Assembly: GCF_945956965.1 (NCBI RefSeq)
Contig: NZ_CAMFJS010000002.1
Coordinates: forward strand, 248,001 to 312,000
Source: an uncultured Roseateles sp.
GTDB taxonomy: Bacteria; Pseudomonadota; Gammaproteobacteria; Burkholderiales; Burkholderiaceae_C
DNA: 64,000 nt
Reading direction: 5' to 3'
The notes below the pieces were generated by a model. That model saw only the letters and a list, made by a program, of their open reading frames with translations, was not told where the DNA came from and made no database searches. How positions within the stretch are numbered: the stretch's first letter is position 1; each line of letters opens with the position of its first letter. Shown piece by piece: positions 1 through 7,495 of this stretch. The position numbers and the translations under genes were made by a program.

Positions 1-705
1 GGCGTTGATGGTGTCGCCGCCGGCATTGGCCAGGCCCAGGATCTGCGCGCCGCTGCCCTGCGCTTGCAGCAAGAAGGAGCTGAAGTCACTGGCATTGAGC
101 GGATGCTTGACGGTGCCCACCACCTTGCCACCCGAGGCAGCCACCACCTTGGCGGTGTCGGCTTGCAGGGCTTGGCCGAAGGCGTAGTCGGCCTGCAGGA
201 AGTACCAGCTCTTGCCGCCGCCCTTGGTGACGGCAGCGCCCGTGCCATTGGCCAGGGCCACGGTGTCATAGGCGTAGTGGATGGTGTAGGGCGTGCACTT
301 GTCATTGGTCAGTGCCGAGCTGCCGGCGCCAATGGAAATGAAGGGGCGCTTCTTCTCCGCCGCCACCGTGGCCATGGCCAGATTGGCGCCGGAGTTGGTG
401 CCGCCGATCAGCAGGTCCAGGCCCTGGGTGTCGATCCACTCGCGCGCCTTGGAGGCGGCCACGTCAGCCTTGTTCTGGTGGTCGGCGAAGATCAGTTCGA
501 TCTTCTTGCCGGCAGCCACGCCCTTCATATCGGCAATGGCCAGCTTGAGCGCTTCGACGCCACCGGCGCCGTCGATGTCGGCGTAGACGCTGGACATATC
601 GGTGATGAAGCCGATCTTGACCACATCGCCAGAGACCTGGGCCTGTGCCAAGCCACCGCAGGCGGCCAGGCTGGCGATTGCAACTTGCTTGAGAACTTGG
701 TTCAT
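1..705 (-). CDS. Branched-chain amino acid ABC transporter substrate-binding protein (partial)
   Basis: Periplasmic receptor of a Liv-type ABC importer. The first 235 codons are present and the 3' end lies beyond the left edge. The protein opens with a signal peptide ending around LAQA, followed by VKIGFITDMSSVYADIDG, typical of the type I periplasmic-binding fold of LivK/AmiC-like receptors. A good AAGGAG lies 9 bases before the ATG at 705. It is the third gene of a livG-livF-receptor order, so the two permease genes are probably to the left of the window. The ligand cannot be read from the sequence; amino acids, amides or aromatic acids are all possible. Confidence 0.88.
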   Translation of the reverse strand, partial: MNQVLKQVAIASLAACGGLAQAQVSGDVVKIGFITDMSSVYADIDGAGGVEALKLAIADMKGVAAGKKIELIFADHQNKADVAASKAREWIDTQGLDLLIGGTNSGANLAMATVAAEKKRPFISIGAGSSALTNDKCTPYTIHYAYDTVALANGTGAAVTKGGGKSWYFLQADYAFGQALQADTAKVVAASGGKVVGTVKHPLNASDFSSFLLQAQGSGAQILGLANAGGDTINA

Positions 706-747
706 GGGGGTCATCTCCTTGGGTTTACTTATTGCCAACACTCGTCA

Positions 748-1458
748 TCAAACACTCAGCAGCACATCGAGCACGGCCTGCTTGGCCGCCAGCTCAGAAG
801 CCGGGAAGGACTCCACCACCTCGCCATGCTCCACCACCATGAAGTGGTCGGCCAGCGGCGCGGCGAAGCGGAAGTTCTGCTCCACCATCACGATGGTGAA
901 GCCCTGGGATTTCAGCGTCGTGATCATGCGCGCCAGGGCTTGCACGATGACGGGCGCCAGGCCTTCGGAAATTTCATCCAGCAAGAGGATGTCCGCGCCG
1001 GTGCGCAGGATGCGCGCCACCGCCAGCATCTGCTGCTCGCCGCCCGACAAACGCGTGCCGGGGCTGTTCTTGCGCTCGGCCAGATTGGGGAACATGGCGT
1101 AGATGTCCGCCTCGCTCATCGGCTTGGCGCGCTGGTTCTTCAGCAGCGGCGGCAGGCGCAGGTTTTCCTCGGTGGTCAGCGAGGCAAAGATGCCGCGCTC
1201 CTCCGGGCAGTAACCCAGGCCCAAGTGGGTGATGTGGTGGGTGGGCATGTCGATGGTTTCCACCCCATGCACGCGGATGCTGCCCTTGCGCCGTCCGGTC
1301 AGGCCCATGATGGCGCGCAAAGTGGTGGTGCGGCCGGCGCCGTTGCGGCCCAGCAAGGTCAAGACCTGACCCTTTTTGACGCTCAGATTGATGCCGTGCA
1401 GGATGTGGCTCTCGCCGTACCAGGCGTGCAGGTCCTTGATTTCCAACGCGACTGACAT
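748..1458 (-). CDS. livF: Branched-chain amino acid ABC transporter ATP-binding protein LivF
   Basis: Second ATPase subunit of the Liv importer, 236 aa, normal LivF length. The signature LSGGEQQ is at about residues 137-143, Walker B ILLLDE at 157-162, and the LivF-typical VEQN replaces the usual H-loop histidine. The Walker A reads GRNGAGRTT (37-45), so the P-loop lysine is arginine at residue 43. Whether this subunit hydrolyses ATP normally is uncertain; LivG carries a standard P-loop. Its ATG overlaps the livG stop codon (TGATG), which implies translational coupling, and the binding-protein gene follows 43 bases downstream. Confidence 0.92.
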   Translation of the reverse strand: MSVALEIKDLHAWYGESHILHGINLSVKKGQVLTLLGRNGAGRTTTLRAIMGLTGRRKGSIRVHGVETIDMPTHHITHLGLGYCPEERGIFASLTTEENLRLPPLLKNQRAKPMSEADIYAMFPNLAERKNSPGTRLSGGEQQMLAVARILRTGADILLLDEISEGLAPVIVQALARMITTLKSQGFTIVMVEQNFRFAAPLADHFMVVEHGEVVESFPASELAAKQAVLDVLLSV

Positions 1459-2228
1459 CAGTGGGCTCCCTGCAACTCAGCGGCTTCGCTGCCCATATAG
1501 GCCTCCAGCACGGCGGGGTGCTTGGACACGGTGGCGTAGTCACCTTCGGCCAGCACGGCGCCGCGCGCCAGCACGGTGATGCGGTCGGCAATGCGCGACA
1601 CCACTTTCATATTGTGTTCAACCATCAAGACGGTGCGGCCTTCGGCCACGCGCTTGATCAGCTCGGTGACCTTGTCCACATCCTCGTGGCCCATGCCTTG
1701 GGTGGGCTCGTCCAGCAGCATCAGCGTGGGCTCCATGGCCATGGTGGTGGCGATCTCCAGCGCGCGCTTGCGGCCATAGGGCAGATCGCCTGCCTTCAGC
1801 TGGGCAACGTCACGCAGGTCCACCAGTTCCAGCAAGGCCAACACCCGGGCATCCAGCTGCTTCAGGCCGGTGAGGCCCTTCCAGAAATGAAAGCTGGTGC
1901 CGGTGAAGCGCTGCAGGCCGATGCGCACGTTCTCCAGCACCGTGAGGTGGGGGAAGACGGCGGAGATCTGGAAGCTGCGGATCACGCCGCGCCGGGCAAT
2001 CTCGGCCGACTTCTCGCGGGTGATGTCAATGCCATTGAAGACGATGCTGCCGCGCGTCGGCTCCAGGAATTTGGTCAGCAAATTGAAGCAGGTGGTCTTG
2101 CCCGCGCCATTGGGGCCCAGCAAAGCGTGGATATGACCGCGTTGAACCTGCAGGTTCACCTTGTCCACGGCCGTGAAGCCTTTGAACTCTTTGGTCAGAT
2201 TCTTGGTTTCAAGAATGAGTTCGCTCAT
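1458..2228 (-). CDS. livG: Branched-chain amino acid ABC transporter ATP-binding protein LivG
   Basis: First ATPase subunit of the Liv importer, 256 aa from the ATG at 2228. That start is chosen because the protein then begins MSELILETKNLTKEFKG, the usual LivG N-terminus; an upstream in-frame extension to 2432 has no family resemblance and overlaps the divergent gene. Walker A GPNGAGKTT is at residues 38-46, the signature is the variant LPYGRKRALEI, and Walker B is LMLLDEPTQGM. It is the promoter-proximal gene of the operon in this window; about 196 bp separate it from the divergent hydrolase gene. Confidence 0.92.
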   Translation of the reverse strand: MSELILETKNLTKEFKGFTAVDKVNLQVQRGHIHALLGPNGAGKTTCFNLLTKFLEPTRGSIVFNGIDITREKSAEIARRGVIRSFQISAVFPHLTVLENVRIGLQRFTGTSFHFWKGLTGLKQLDARVLALLELVDLRDVAQLKAGDLPYGRKRALEIATTMAMEPTLMLLDEPTQGMGHEDVDKVTELIKRVAEGRTVLMVEHNMKVVSRIADRITVLARGAVLAEGDYATVSKHPAVLEAYMGSEAAELQGAH

Positions 2229-2424
2229 CAGAGGTATTGCACCGAGTGAGGGCACGGAAAAATTGAGTTCCCCAATGTAGGGCCGAAATATGGCGGCAAA
2301 CACAGGAAGAACCTTTACGTAGATTTGTCCTAGGGTTAACACCGGGATCGCCGATGCGAATGCCCCGCGCAGGGTTTTTGCTGCGGCGCTATGCTGGCGC
2401 ACCCCCATTTGGAAGGACATTGCG

Positions 2425-3393
2425 ATGCCCAAGTTTGCTCATCTCGGACTGGCCATAACGCTTTTGTTAGTCGGTATAAATACCGAAGTCATGGCCGCCG
2501 CGCCCCAGGTCAAAACTCAGGCGCCGGGCTTCTACCGCATGATGCTGGGTGACTTTGAGATCACCGCCCTGAATGACGGCACCCGCGAGCTGCCGGTGGA
2601 CAAGCTGCTCAAGGAGCGCCAACCCGGCCAGGTGCTGCGCGCCTTGCAACATGCCTATCTGGGCTTGCCGCTGGAAACTTCCTTCAACGGCTTTCTGATC
2701 AACACCGGCGCCAAATTGGTGCTGGTCGACAGCGGCGGGGGCAGCAATCTGGGCCCCACCCTGGGGCGTTTGATCACGAACCTGAAGGCCGCCGGCTACC
2801 AGCCCGAGCAGGTGGATGAGGTCTACATCACCCATTTGCATTCCGACCACATCAGCGGTGTGCTCAGCGAGGGCAAGGCCGCTTTCCCGAACGCCACGTT
2901 GCGCATGGACCAGCGCGAAGCCGATTTCTGGCTCAGCGAAGAGAACGCGGCCAAGGTGGCGGAAGGCGCGCGCGGCACCTTCACCAATGCCCGCGCGGCC
3001 GTCAAACCCTACCAGGAGGCGGGCCGCTTCAAGCCCTTCGAGGGCGATGCCAAAACGGGTGTCGAGCTGGTGCCCGGCATCCGCGCCCTGTCCACCTATG
3101 GGCACACCCCGGGTCACAGCGTCTACTTGGTGGAAAGCAAGGGCCAGAAGCTGGCCGTCTGGGGGGACCTGATGCATGTGGCCGCGGTGCAATTGCCCGA
3201 CCCCACGGTGACCATCAGCTTCGACAGCGATGCCAGCCTGGCTCAGCCCCAGCGCGAAAAAGCCATGGCCGACGCAGCCGAGAAAGGCTATTACGTGGCC
3301 CTGGCCCATTCCTCGTTCCCGGGCATCGGGCGGCTGCGGCCCGACGGCAAGGGCTATGTCTGGCTGCCGCCCAACTATTCCAGCAAGCCCTGA
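2425..3393 (+). CDS. Metallo-beta-lactamase-fold hydrolase, exported
   Basis: 322-aa MBL-fold enzyme with an N-terminal signal peptide (cleavage near EVMAAA). The zinc-binding THLHSDH motif is at residues 136-142, with GHTPGHS at 226-232 and WGDLMH as the later metal ligand segment, so the dinuclear site looks complete. The layout (FNGFLINTG, VDSGGG) resembles periplasmic quorum-quenching-lactonase or AttM-like MBL hydrolases, but the substrate cannot be assigned. SD GGAAGGA lies 7 bases before the ATG. Transcribed divergently from livG and closed by a clear terminator. Confidence 0.85.
   Translation: MPKFAHLGLAITLLLVGINTEVMAAAPQVKTQAPGFYRMMLGDFEITALNDGTRELPVDKLLKERQPGQVLRALQHAYLGLPLETSFNGFLINTGAKLVLVDSGGGSNLGPTLGRLITNLKAAGYQPEQVDEVYITHLHSDHISGVLSEGKAAFPNATLRMDQREADFWLSEENAAKVAEGARGTFTNARAAVKPYQEAGRFKPFEGDAKTGVELVPGIRALSTYGHTPGHSVYLVESKGQKLAVWGDLMHVAAVQLPDPTVTISFDSDASLAQPQREKAMADAAEKGYYVALAHSSFPGIGRLRPDGKGYVWLPPNYSSKP
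2471..2486. repeat. 16-bp perfect palindrome inside the MBL signal-peptide region
   Basis: TCGGTATAAATACCGA is a perfect inverted repeat, A/T-rich in an otherwise GC-rich gene, about 46 bases into the coding sequence. It resembles a dimeric-regulator site, but this could be chance. Confidence 0.35.
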
Positions 3394-3423
3394 GCGCGCG
3401 TCTTTTCAGCCGCCAGCAATGCA

Positions 3424-3457
3424 AAAAGCCAGCACACCGTGCTGGCTTTTCTGTTTT
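3424..3457 (+). terminator. Rho-independent terminator after the MBL hydrolase
   Basis: A 12-bp perfect stem (AAAAGCCAGCAC, loop ACC, GTGCTGGCTTTT) followed by CTGTTTT. The A-tract on the other side means it can also serve the convergent PEP-CTERM gene. Confidence 0.85.
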
Positions 3458-3495
3458 GACCCTCATTCAGCGCCCAAGCTGGGCGCTGCCCGTGG

Positions 3496-4101
3496 TCAGG
3501 CGCTCTTGCGGCGGCGGGCCACAAAGCCCACGGCGGCCAAACCGGCCAACATCAGGGCATAGCTTTCTGGCTCGGGCACGGCGCTGGTCAGGCTGACCTT
3601 GTCCAGCGAGCTACCCAGGCTGTCGTTCGCACCGGTGGCACGGAAGCCGATCACGGTGCTGGCGCTGCTGGCGACAAAGCTGGTGCTGAAATCGGCCCAC
3701 TTGCTGCTGGTCAGGGTCGGTGCGGCGTGCCAGGTCTTGCCACCGTCAACCGTCCAGTCCAGGCCGTTGGTCGCGGCGGCTGTGCCTTCACGATTGGCGA
3801 AAGAGAAGCTGAAGTTGTAGCTGGCGCCGGTGCTGGTGCTGACGGTCTGGAACATGCTGCTGTTGGAGTAGCTGTCCAGTTCCACAAAATTCTTGCCATC
3901 AATGGCCGAGCCGACGATGTTGTTGCGCACTTCAATGCCGCTGCCCGTGCTGGTCCAGCCATTGATATTGGCGAAGACGTTCCACTTGCCATTGGCGATG
4001 ACGTTGTCTTCAAAGCTGCCATTGACCAGCAGATTGGGCTGGGCTGCCAGGGTGATGGCGGGGGCGGCGATCAGGGCCAGGGCGGTAATCAGAGCTTTCA
4101 A
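3496..4101 (-). CDS. PEP-CTERM sorting domain-containing protein
   Basis: Exported 201-aa protein. It has a signal peptide (MKALITALALIAAPAITLAA), a beta-rich central part beginning NLLVNGSFEDN (the common carbohydrate-binding-like opening of DUF642/PEP-CTERM proteins), and a C-terminal tripartite sorting tail: VPEPESYALMLAG, a hydrophobic helix, then ARRRKSA. PEP-CTERM proteins are processed by an exosortase (EpsH/XrtA family) and linked to exopolysaccharide and biofilm; no exosortase is in this window, so it must be elsewhere in the genome. Convergent with the MBL hydrolase. Confidence 0.9.
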   Translation of the reverse strand: MKALITALALIAAPAITLAAQPNLLVNGSFEDNVIANGKWNVFANINGWTSTGSGIEVRNNIVGSAIDGKNFVELDSYSNSSMFQTVSTSTGASYNFSFSFANREGTAAATNGLDWTVDGGKTWHAAPTLTSSKWADFSTSFVASSASTVIGFRATGANDSLGSSLDKVSLTSAVPEPESYALMLAGLAAVGFVARRRKSA

Positions 4102-4377
4102 TTTCTATCCTCTTGAATGGCTGATGTGCTGTTTCAACACGATGACGTCATTGTTCCCAGCAGCTCAAATCCTCGCATCCCCGCGCCCCAAGGGGGTGCA
4201 AGCTCTGTGCGTGATTTGTGTCACGTTTGTGATCAAACTTCGCCAAGCCTTTGTTTTTGGACAACTTTCCTCGCGGCCGCCGAGAGTTGCCGGGCGCAGC
4301 GCTTCGGTCCGTCGGCGCTTGCCTTTTGTCCGATGCCGTCTGGCGGCGGGCATGCCCGTTTGGCGGTCCCGCCGTGT

Positions 4378-5223
4378 ATGCTGGCCCGCATGTTTGCCCT
4401 CGAGCCTGGTCGATTGCAGCCGCCAGTTCGGTCCGCGCTGAGCGCGGCTGGGCGGTGCCGGGCCCTTGCGTGCAGGGCGCTGTGCGCATTGGCGCTGGCG
4501 CTTGGGTCGGCCACCGCATATGCCGCGGCTGAAAAGCCAGCGCTGCGAGTGATGGTGTCGGAAAGCTGGGGCATGCCTTTCGGGCAATTGCAGCGCCAGG
4601 GCAGCGGCCAGCAACTCAGCGCCGGCATTGCTTACGATTGGTACTTGGCCCTGGCCCACGAGTTGGAGCGGCCGCTGGAACAGCGCGTGCGCTCACGTCG
4701 CCGCCAAGAAGCAAGCTTGCTGGCGCATGAGGTCGATGTGTTCTGCCTGGTGCGCCCGGACTGGCTCAGCAAAGAGGTCAGCGCCAGCTTGCAATGGCCC
4801 AGCCAACCCTTGATGGAGGCGGAAGATCGCATCGTCGCTGCGCCCGGCGTGCCGGTGCCCAGCAGCCTGGATGACTTGCGGGGGCAGACGCTTGGCACCG
4901 TCTTGGGCTTTGTCTACCCCAGCTTGGAGGCCGAGTTCGCCGCCGGCCATCTGCGCCGGGAAGACGCGCCGAATGAAACCGCCCTGGCCGCCAAGCTGCT
5001 GCGGGCGCACAACCGTTACGCGGTGCTCAAGACCTTGGATGCGCGCTATCAGCAGCGCAGCGACGCTGCGGCTGTGTTGGGCATCAGTGCCATCGTGGTG
5101 GCCCGTGTGCCCCTGTTCTGCGCCCTGGCGCCCCAGGCCCGCATCAGCCTGGCCGAGTTGGAGGCGGCGCAAGCCAGCTTGCTGCGCCGAGGTGAGATGA
5201 CACGCATCCTGGCCAAATATTGA
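4378..5223 (+). CDS. Orphan extracellular solute-binding protein, family 3-like
   Basis: 281 aa from the ATG at 4378 (another in-frame ATG at 4390). The N-terminus is basic, then hydrophobic, with cleavage near ATAYA. The mature part starts LRVMVSESWGMPFGQL and later has the DDLRGQTLGTVLGFVYP segment, as in SBP_bac_3 proteins. No permease or ATPase gene is adjacent, so it may be a periplasmic sensor or a receptor for a transporter encoded elsewhere. There is no clear ribosome-binding site, so the start is uncertain. Confidence 0.65.
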   Translation: MLARMFALEPGRLQPPVRSALSAAGRCRALACRALCALALALGSATAYAAAEKPALRVMVSESWGMPFGQLQRQGSGQQLSAGIAYDWYLALAHELERPLEQRVRSRRRQEASLLAHEVDVFCLVRPDWLSKEVSASLQWPSQPLMEAEDRIVAAPGVPVPSSLDDLRGQTLGTVLGFVYPSLEAEFAAGHLRREDAPNETALAAKLLRAHNRYAVLKTLDARYQQRSDAAAVLGISAIVVARVPLFCALAPQARISLAELEAAQASLLRRGEMTRILAKY

Positions 5224-5267
5224 ATGGCCGCTGCGTAGGCCCGCTCAACAAGCCACTTAATCCTGGC

Positions 5268-5747
5268 TTAAAGCCAGCGGCGCACCCTGCGCCTATAGGC
5301 CACGAACGGCTCGCCAAACTTGGCTTGCAGGGCCGCTTCCTCGGGCCGAATCTGAAACCGAACCATATAGGCCACATAGACCGGGATCAGCAGGGCTGCT
5401 GCCGCATTGCCCAATGCGATGACCCAGGCCGCCAAGCCCAGGCCGAAGCCCAGGTACATGGGGTTGCGGCTGAAGCGATAAATGCCGCTGCTGACCACGG
5501 CCGAGCTGTGCGCGGGCCGCATCGGGTCCACCGTGGTGCCATGCTGGCGAAAGGCCTGCACACCCGCCAGCGCAATGGCCGCTGCCAGCAGCGCCAGGCC
5601 CAGGGCCAGCCAGCGCTGGCCGACAAAGCTGATGCTCAGCGCCGGCCACAAGCAGGCCAAGAACCAAGCCAGCGCGGCCAAAACCAGCACCAGCAGCAAG
5701 GGCGGCAGCTTGGTTTCCAAGCGCTGCAGCATGCTGCTGAGCGGCAT
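5268..5747 (-). CDS. Isoprenylcysteine carboxyl methyltransferase-like membrane protein
   Basis: 159-aa integral membrane protein with about four hydrophobic segments. The C-terminal ICMT/PEMT-type core has SRNPMYLG at about 102-109 and the ending RPEEAALQAKFGEPFVAY. In this family the region binds S-adenosylmethionine; the bacterial substrate is generally unknown. It begins 8 bases after the prfC stop, so it is probably co-transcribed with prfC, though the functions look unrelated. Confidence 0.8.
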   Translation of the reverse strand: MPLSSMLQRLETKLPPLLLVLVLAALAWFLACLWPALSISFVGQRWLALGLALLAAAIALAGVQAFRQHGTTVDPMRPAHSSAVVSSGIYRFSRNPMYLGFGLGLAAWVIALGNAAAALLIPVYVAYMVRFQIRPEEAALQAKFGEPFVAYRRRVRRWL

Positions 5748-5755
5748 GGTGTCGA

Positions 5756-7384
5756 TCAGCCTTCCAGGCGCTTTTGGAACACCAGACCGGCGTGCTCGCG
5801 CAGAGCGTGGAACTTGATCTTGGGCCAGTTGGCTTCGATGGCGCGCAGCTCGGGCGCGTATTCCACCAGCACGGTGGGCGCGTCCACCGCGTCATAAGCC
5901 ATGCGGTGGTCGTTGGCGTCGATGAAGCGCTTGAGCTCTTTCTCATCGTCACAAGTCACCCAACGTGCGACTTGGAAACGGCTGCCGCTGATGCGGGCCT
6001 TGCAGCCGTATTCATGCTCCAGGCGGTGTGCCACCACTTCAAATTGCAGCTGACCCACAGCGCCCAGCAGCAGCACACTGCCGGCGATAGGGCGGAAGAC
6101 CTGGATCGCGCCTTCTTCGCCCAGCTGTTGCAGGCCGGCCTTGAGTTGCTTGGTTTTCAGCGGGTCGGCCACTTCCACGCTGCGGAACATTTCCGGCGCG
6201 AAGAAGGGCAGGCCGGTGAACTGCAGGGCCTCGCCTTCGGTGATGGTGTCGCCCAGCTGCAGCACGCCGTGGTTGGGGATACCGATGATGTCGCCGCCAA
6301 AGGCCTCGTCCAGCAGCTCGCGGCGCTGGCTCAAGAAGCTCACCACGGTGTTGGGGCGTAACTCTTTGCCTGAGCGCACCACCTTCAGCCGCATGCCGCG
6401 CTCGAAATGGCCGCTGGCCACGCGCAAGAAGGCGATGCGGTCGCGGTGCGAGGGGTCCATATTGGCCTGGATCTTGAACACCACGCCGGTGAACTTCGAT
6501 TCTTCGGGCTTGACCACCCGCTGCATGGCGGTGCGATCGCCCGGCGCCGGGGCCAGCTCGACCAGAGCGTCCAGAATTTCCTGCACGCCGAAGTTGTTGA
6601 CGGCGGAGCCGAAGAACATCGGCGTTTGTTTGCCGACCAGGAATTCCTCGTGATTGAACTCGGCGGCGGCATCGCGCACCAGTTCGATCTCGCCCTCGGC
6701 CTGCTCGTACTGCATGCCGAAGCGCTCGGCGTAAGCCGGGTTGTTGAGGCCTTGCAGGATCTCGTCGTCACCGCCCACGCGGTCTTCGCCGGGCGAGAAC
6801 ACCCGCATCTGTTCGCGGCGCAAGTCCATCACGCCGTGGAAATGCTTGCCCATGCCGACCGGCCAGGTGAAGGGCACAACGGTCATGCCCAGCTCGCGCT
6901 CGATCTCGTCCATCAGGGCCAGCGGGTCTTGCACCTCACGGTCCATCTTGTTGACGAAGGTCAGGATGGGCGTGTTGCGGGCGCGGCAAACCTGCAGCAG
7001 GCGGCGGGTTTGTGGCTCCACGCCGTTGGCCGCGTCAATCACCATCAGCGCGGCGTCCACCGCGGTCAGCACGCGGTAGGTGTCTTCGGAGAAGTCCTGG
7101 TGGCCGGGGGTGTCGAGCAGGTTGATGACGCAGTCGCGGTATTCCATCTGCATGACCGAGGAGGCCACCGAGATGCCGCGCTGCTTTTCAATCTCCATCC
7201 AGTCGGACGTTGCGTGGCGCGAGGCCTTGCGTGCCTTCACCGAGCCGGCGATCTGGATCGCGCCCGAGAACAGCAGCAGCTTTTCCGTCAGCGTGGTCTT
7301 ACCCGCATCCGGGTGAGAAATGATGGCGAAGGTGCGGCGACGCTTGACTTCGGTTTGAATGCGGGAGGGTAGATCGGCGGACAT
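5756..7384 (-). CDS. prfC: Peptide chain release factor 3
   Basis: RF3, the GTPase that recycles RF1/RF2 from the ribosome after termination. 542 aa from the ATG at 7384 (MSADLPSRIQ); an 11-residue upstream extension is possible but does not resemble the family. G1 is SHPDAGKTT at about 23-31, G3 DTPGHQDF, G4 NKMD, and SDWMEIEKQRGISV marks switch I. The C-terminal beta-barrel and RF3_C regions are complete. The ICMT-like gene follows at once. Confidence 0.95.
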   Translation of the reverse strand: MSADLPSRIQTEVKRRRTFAIISHPDAGKTTLTEKLLLFSGAIQIAGSVKARKASRHATSDWMEIEKQRGISVASSVMQMEYRDCVINLLDTPGHQDFSEDTYRVLTAVDAALMVIDAANGVEPQTRRLLQVCRARNTPILTFVNKMDREVQDPLALMDEIERELGMTVVPFTWPVGMGKHFHGVMDLRREQMRVFSPGEDRVGGDDEILQGLNNPAYAERFGMQYEQAEGEIELVRDAAAEFNHEEFLVGKQTPMFFGSAVNNFGVQEILDALVELAPAPGDRTAMQRVVKPEESKFTGVVFKIQANMDPSHRDRIAFLRVASGHFERGMRLKVVRSGKELRPNTVVSFLSQRRELLDEAFGGDIIGIPNHGVLQLGDTITEGEALQFTGLPFFAPEMFRSVEVADPLKTKQLKAGLQQLGEEGAIQVFRPIAGSVLLLGAVGQLQFEVVAHRLEHEYGCKARISGSRFQVARWVTCDDEKELKRFIDANDHRMAYDAVDAPTVLVEYAPELRAIEANWPKIKFHALREHAGLVFQKRLEG

Positions 7385-7495
7385 GGGGCAGGCGGGCGCG
7401 CCGGCCCCAGAGCCCACGCGCAGATTCGAAGATAAGAGCGGGATTATCGCAGTGGTGCTCCCGCTGCGCGCCCCGCCCCCTTTCTCTGCGCCGGC

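Noticed and set aside
5263..5277. Small inverted repeat CTGGC-TTAAA-GCCAG between convergent genes
   Set aside because: Only 5 bp of stem, overlaps the stop of the methyltransferase gene and has no T-run.
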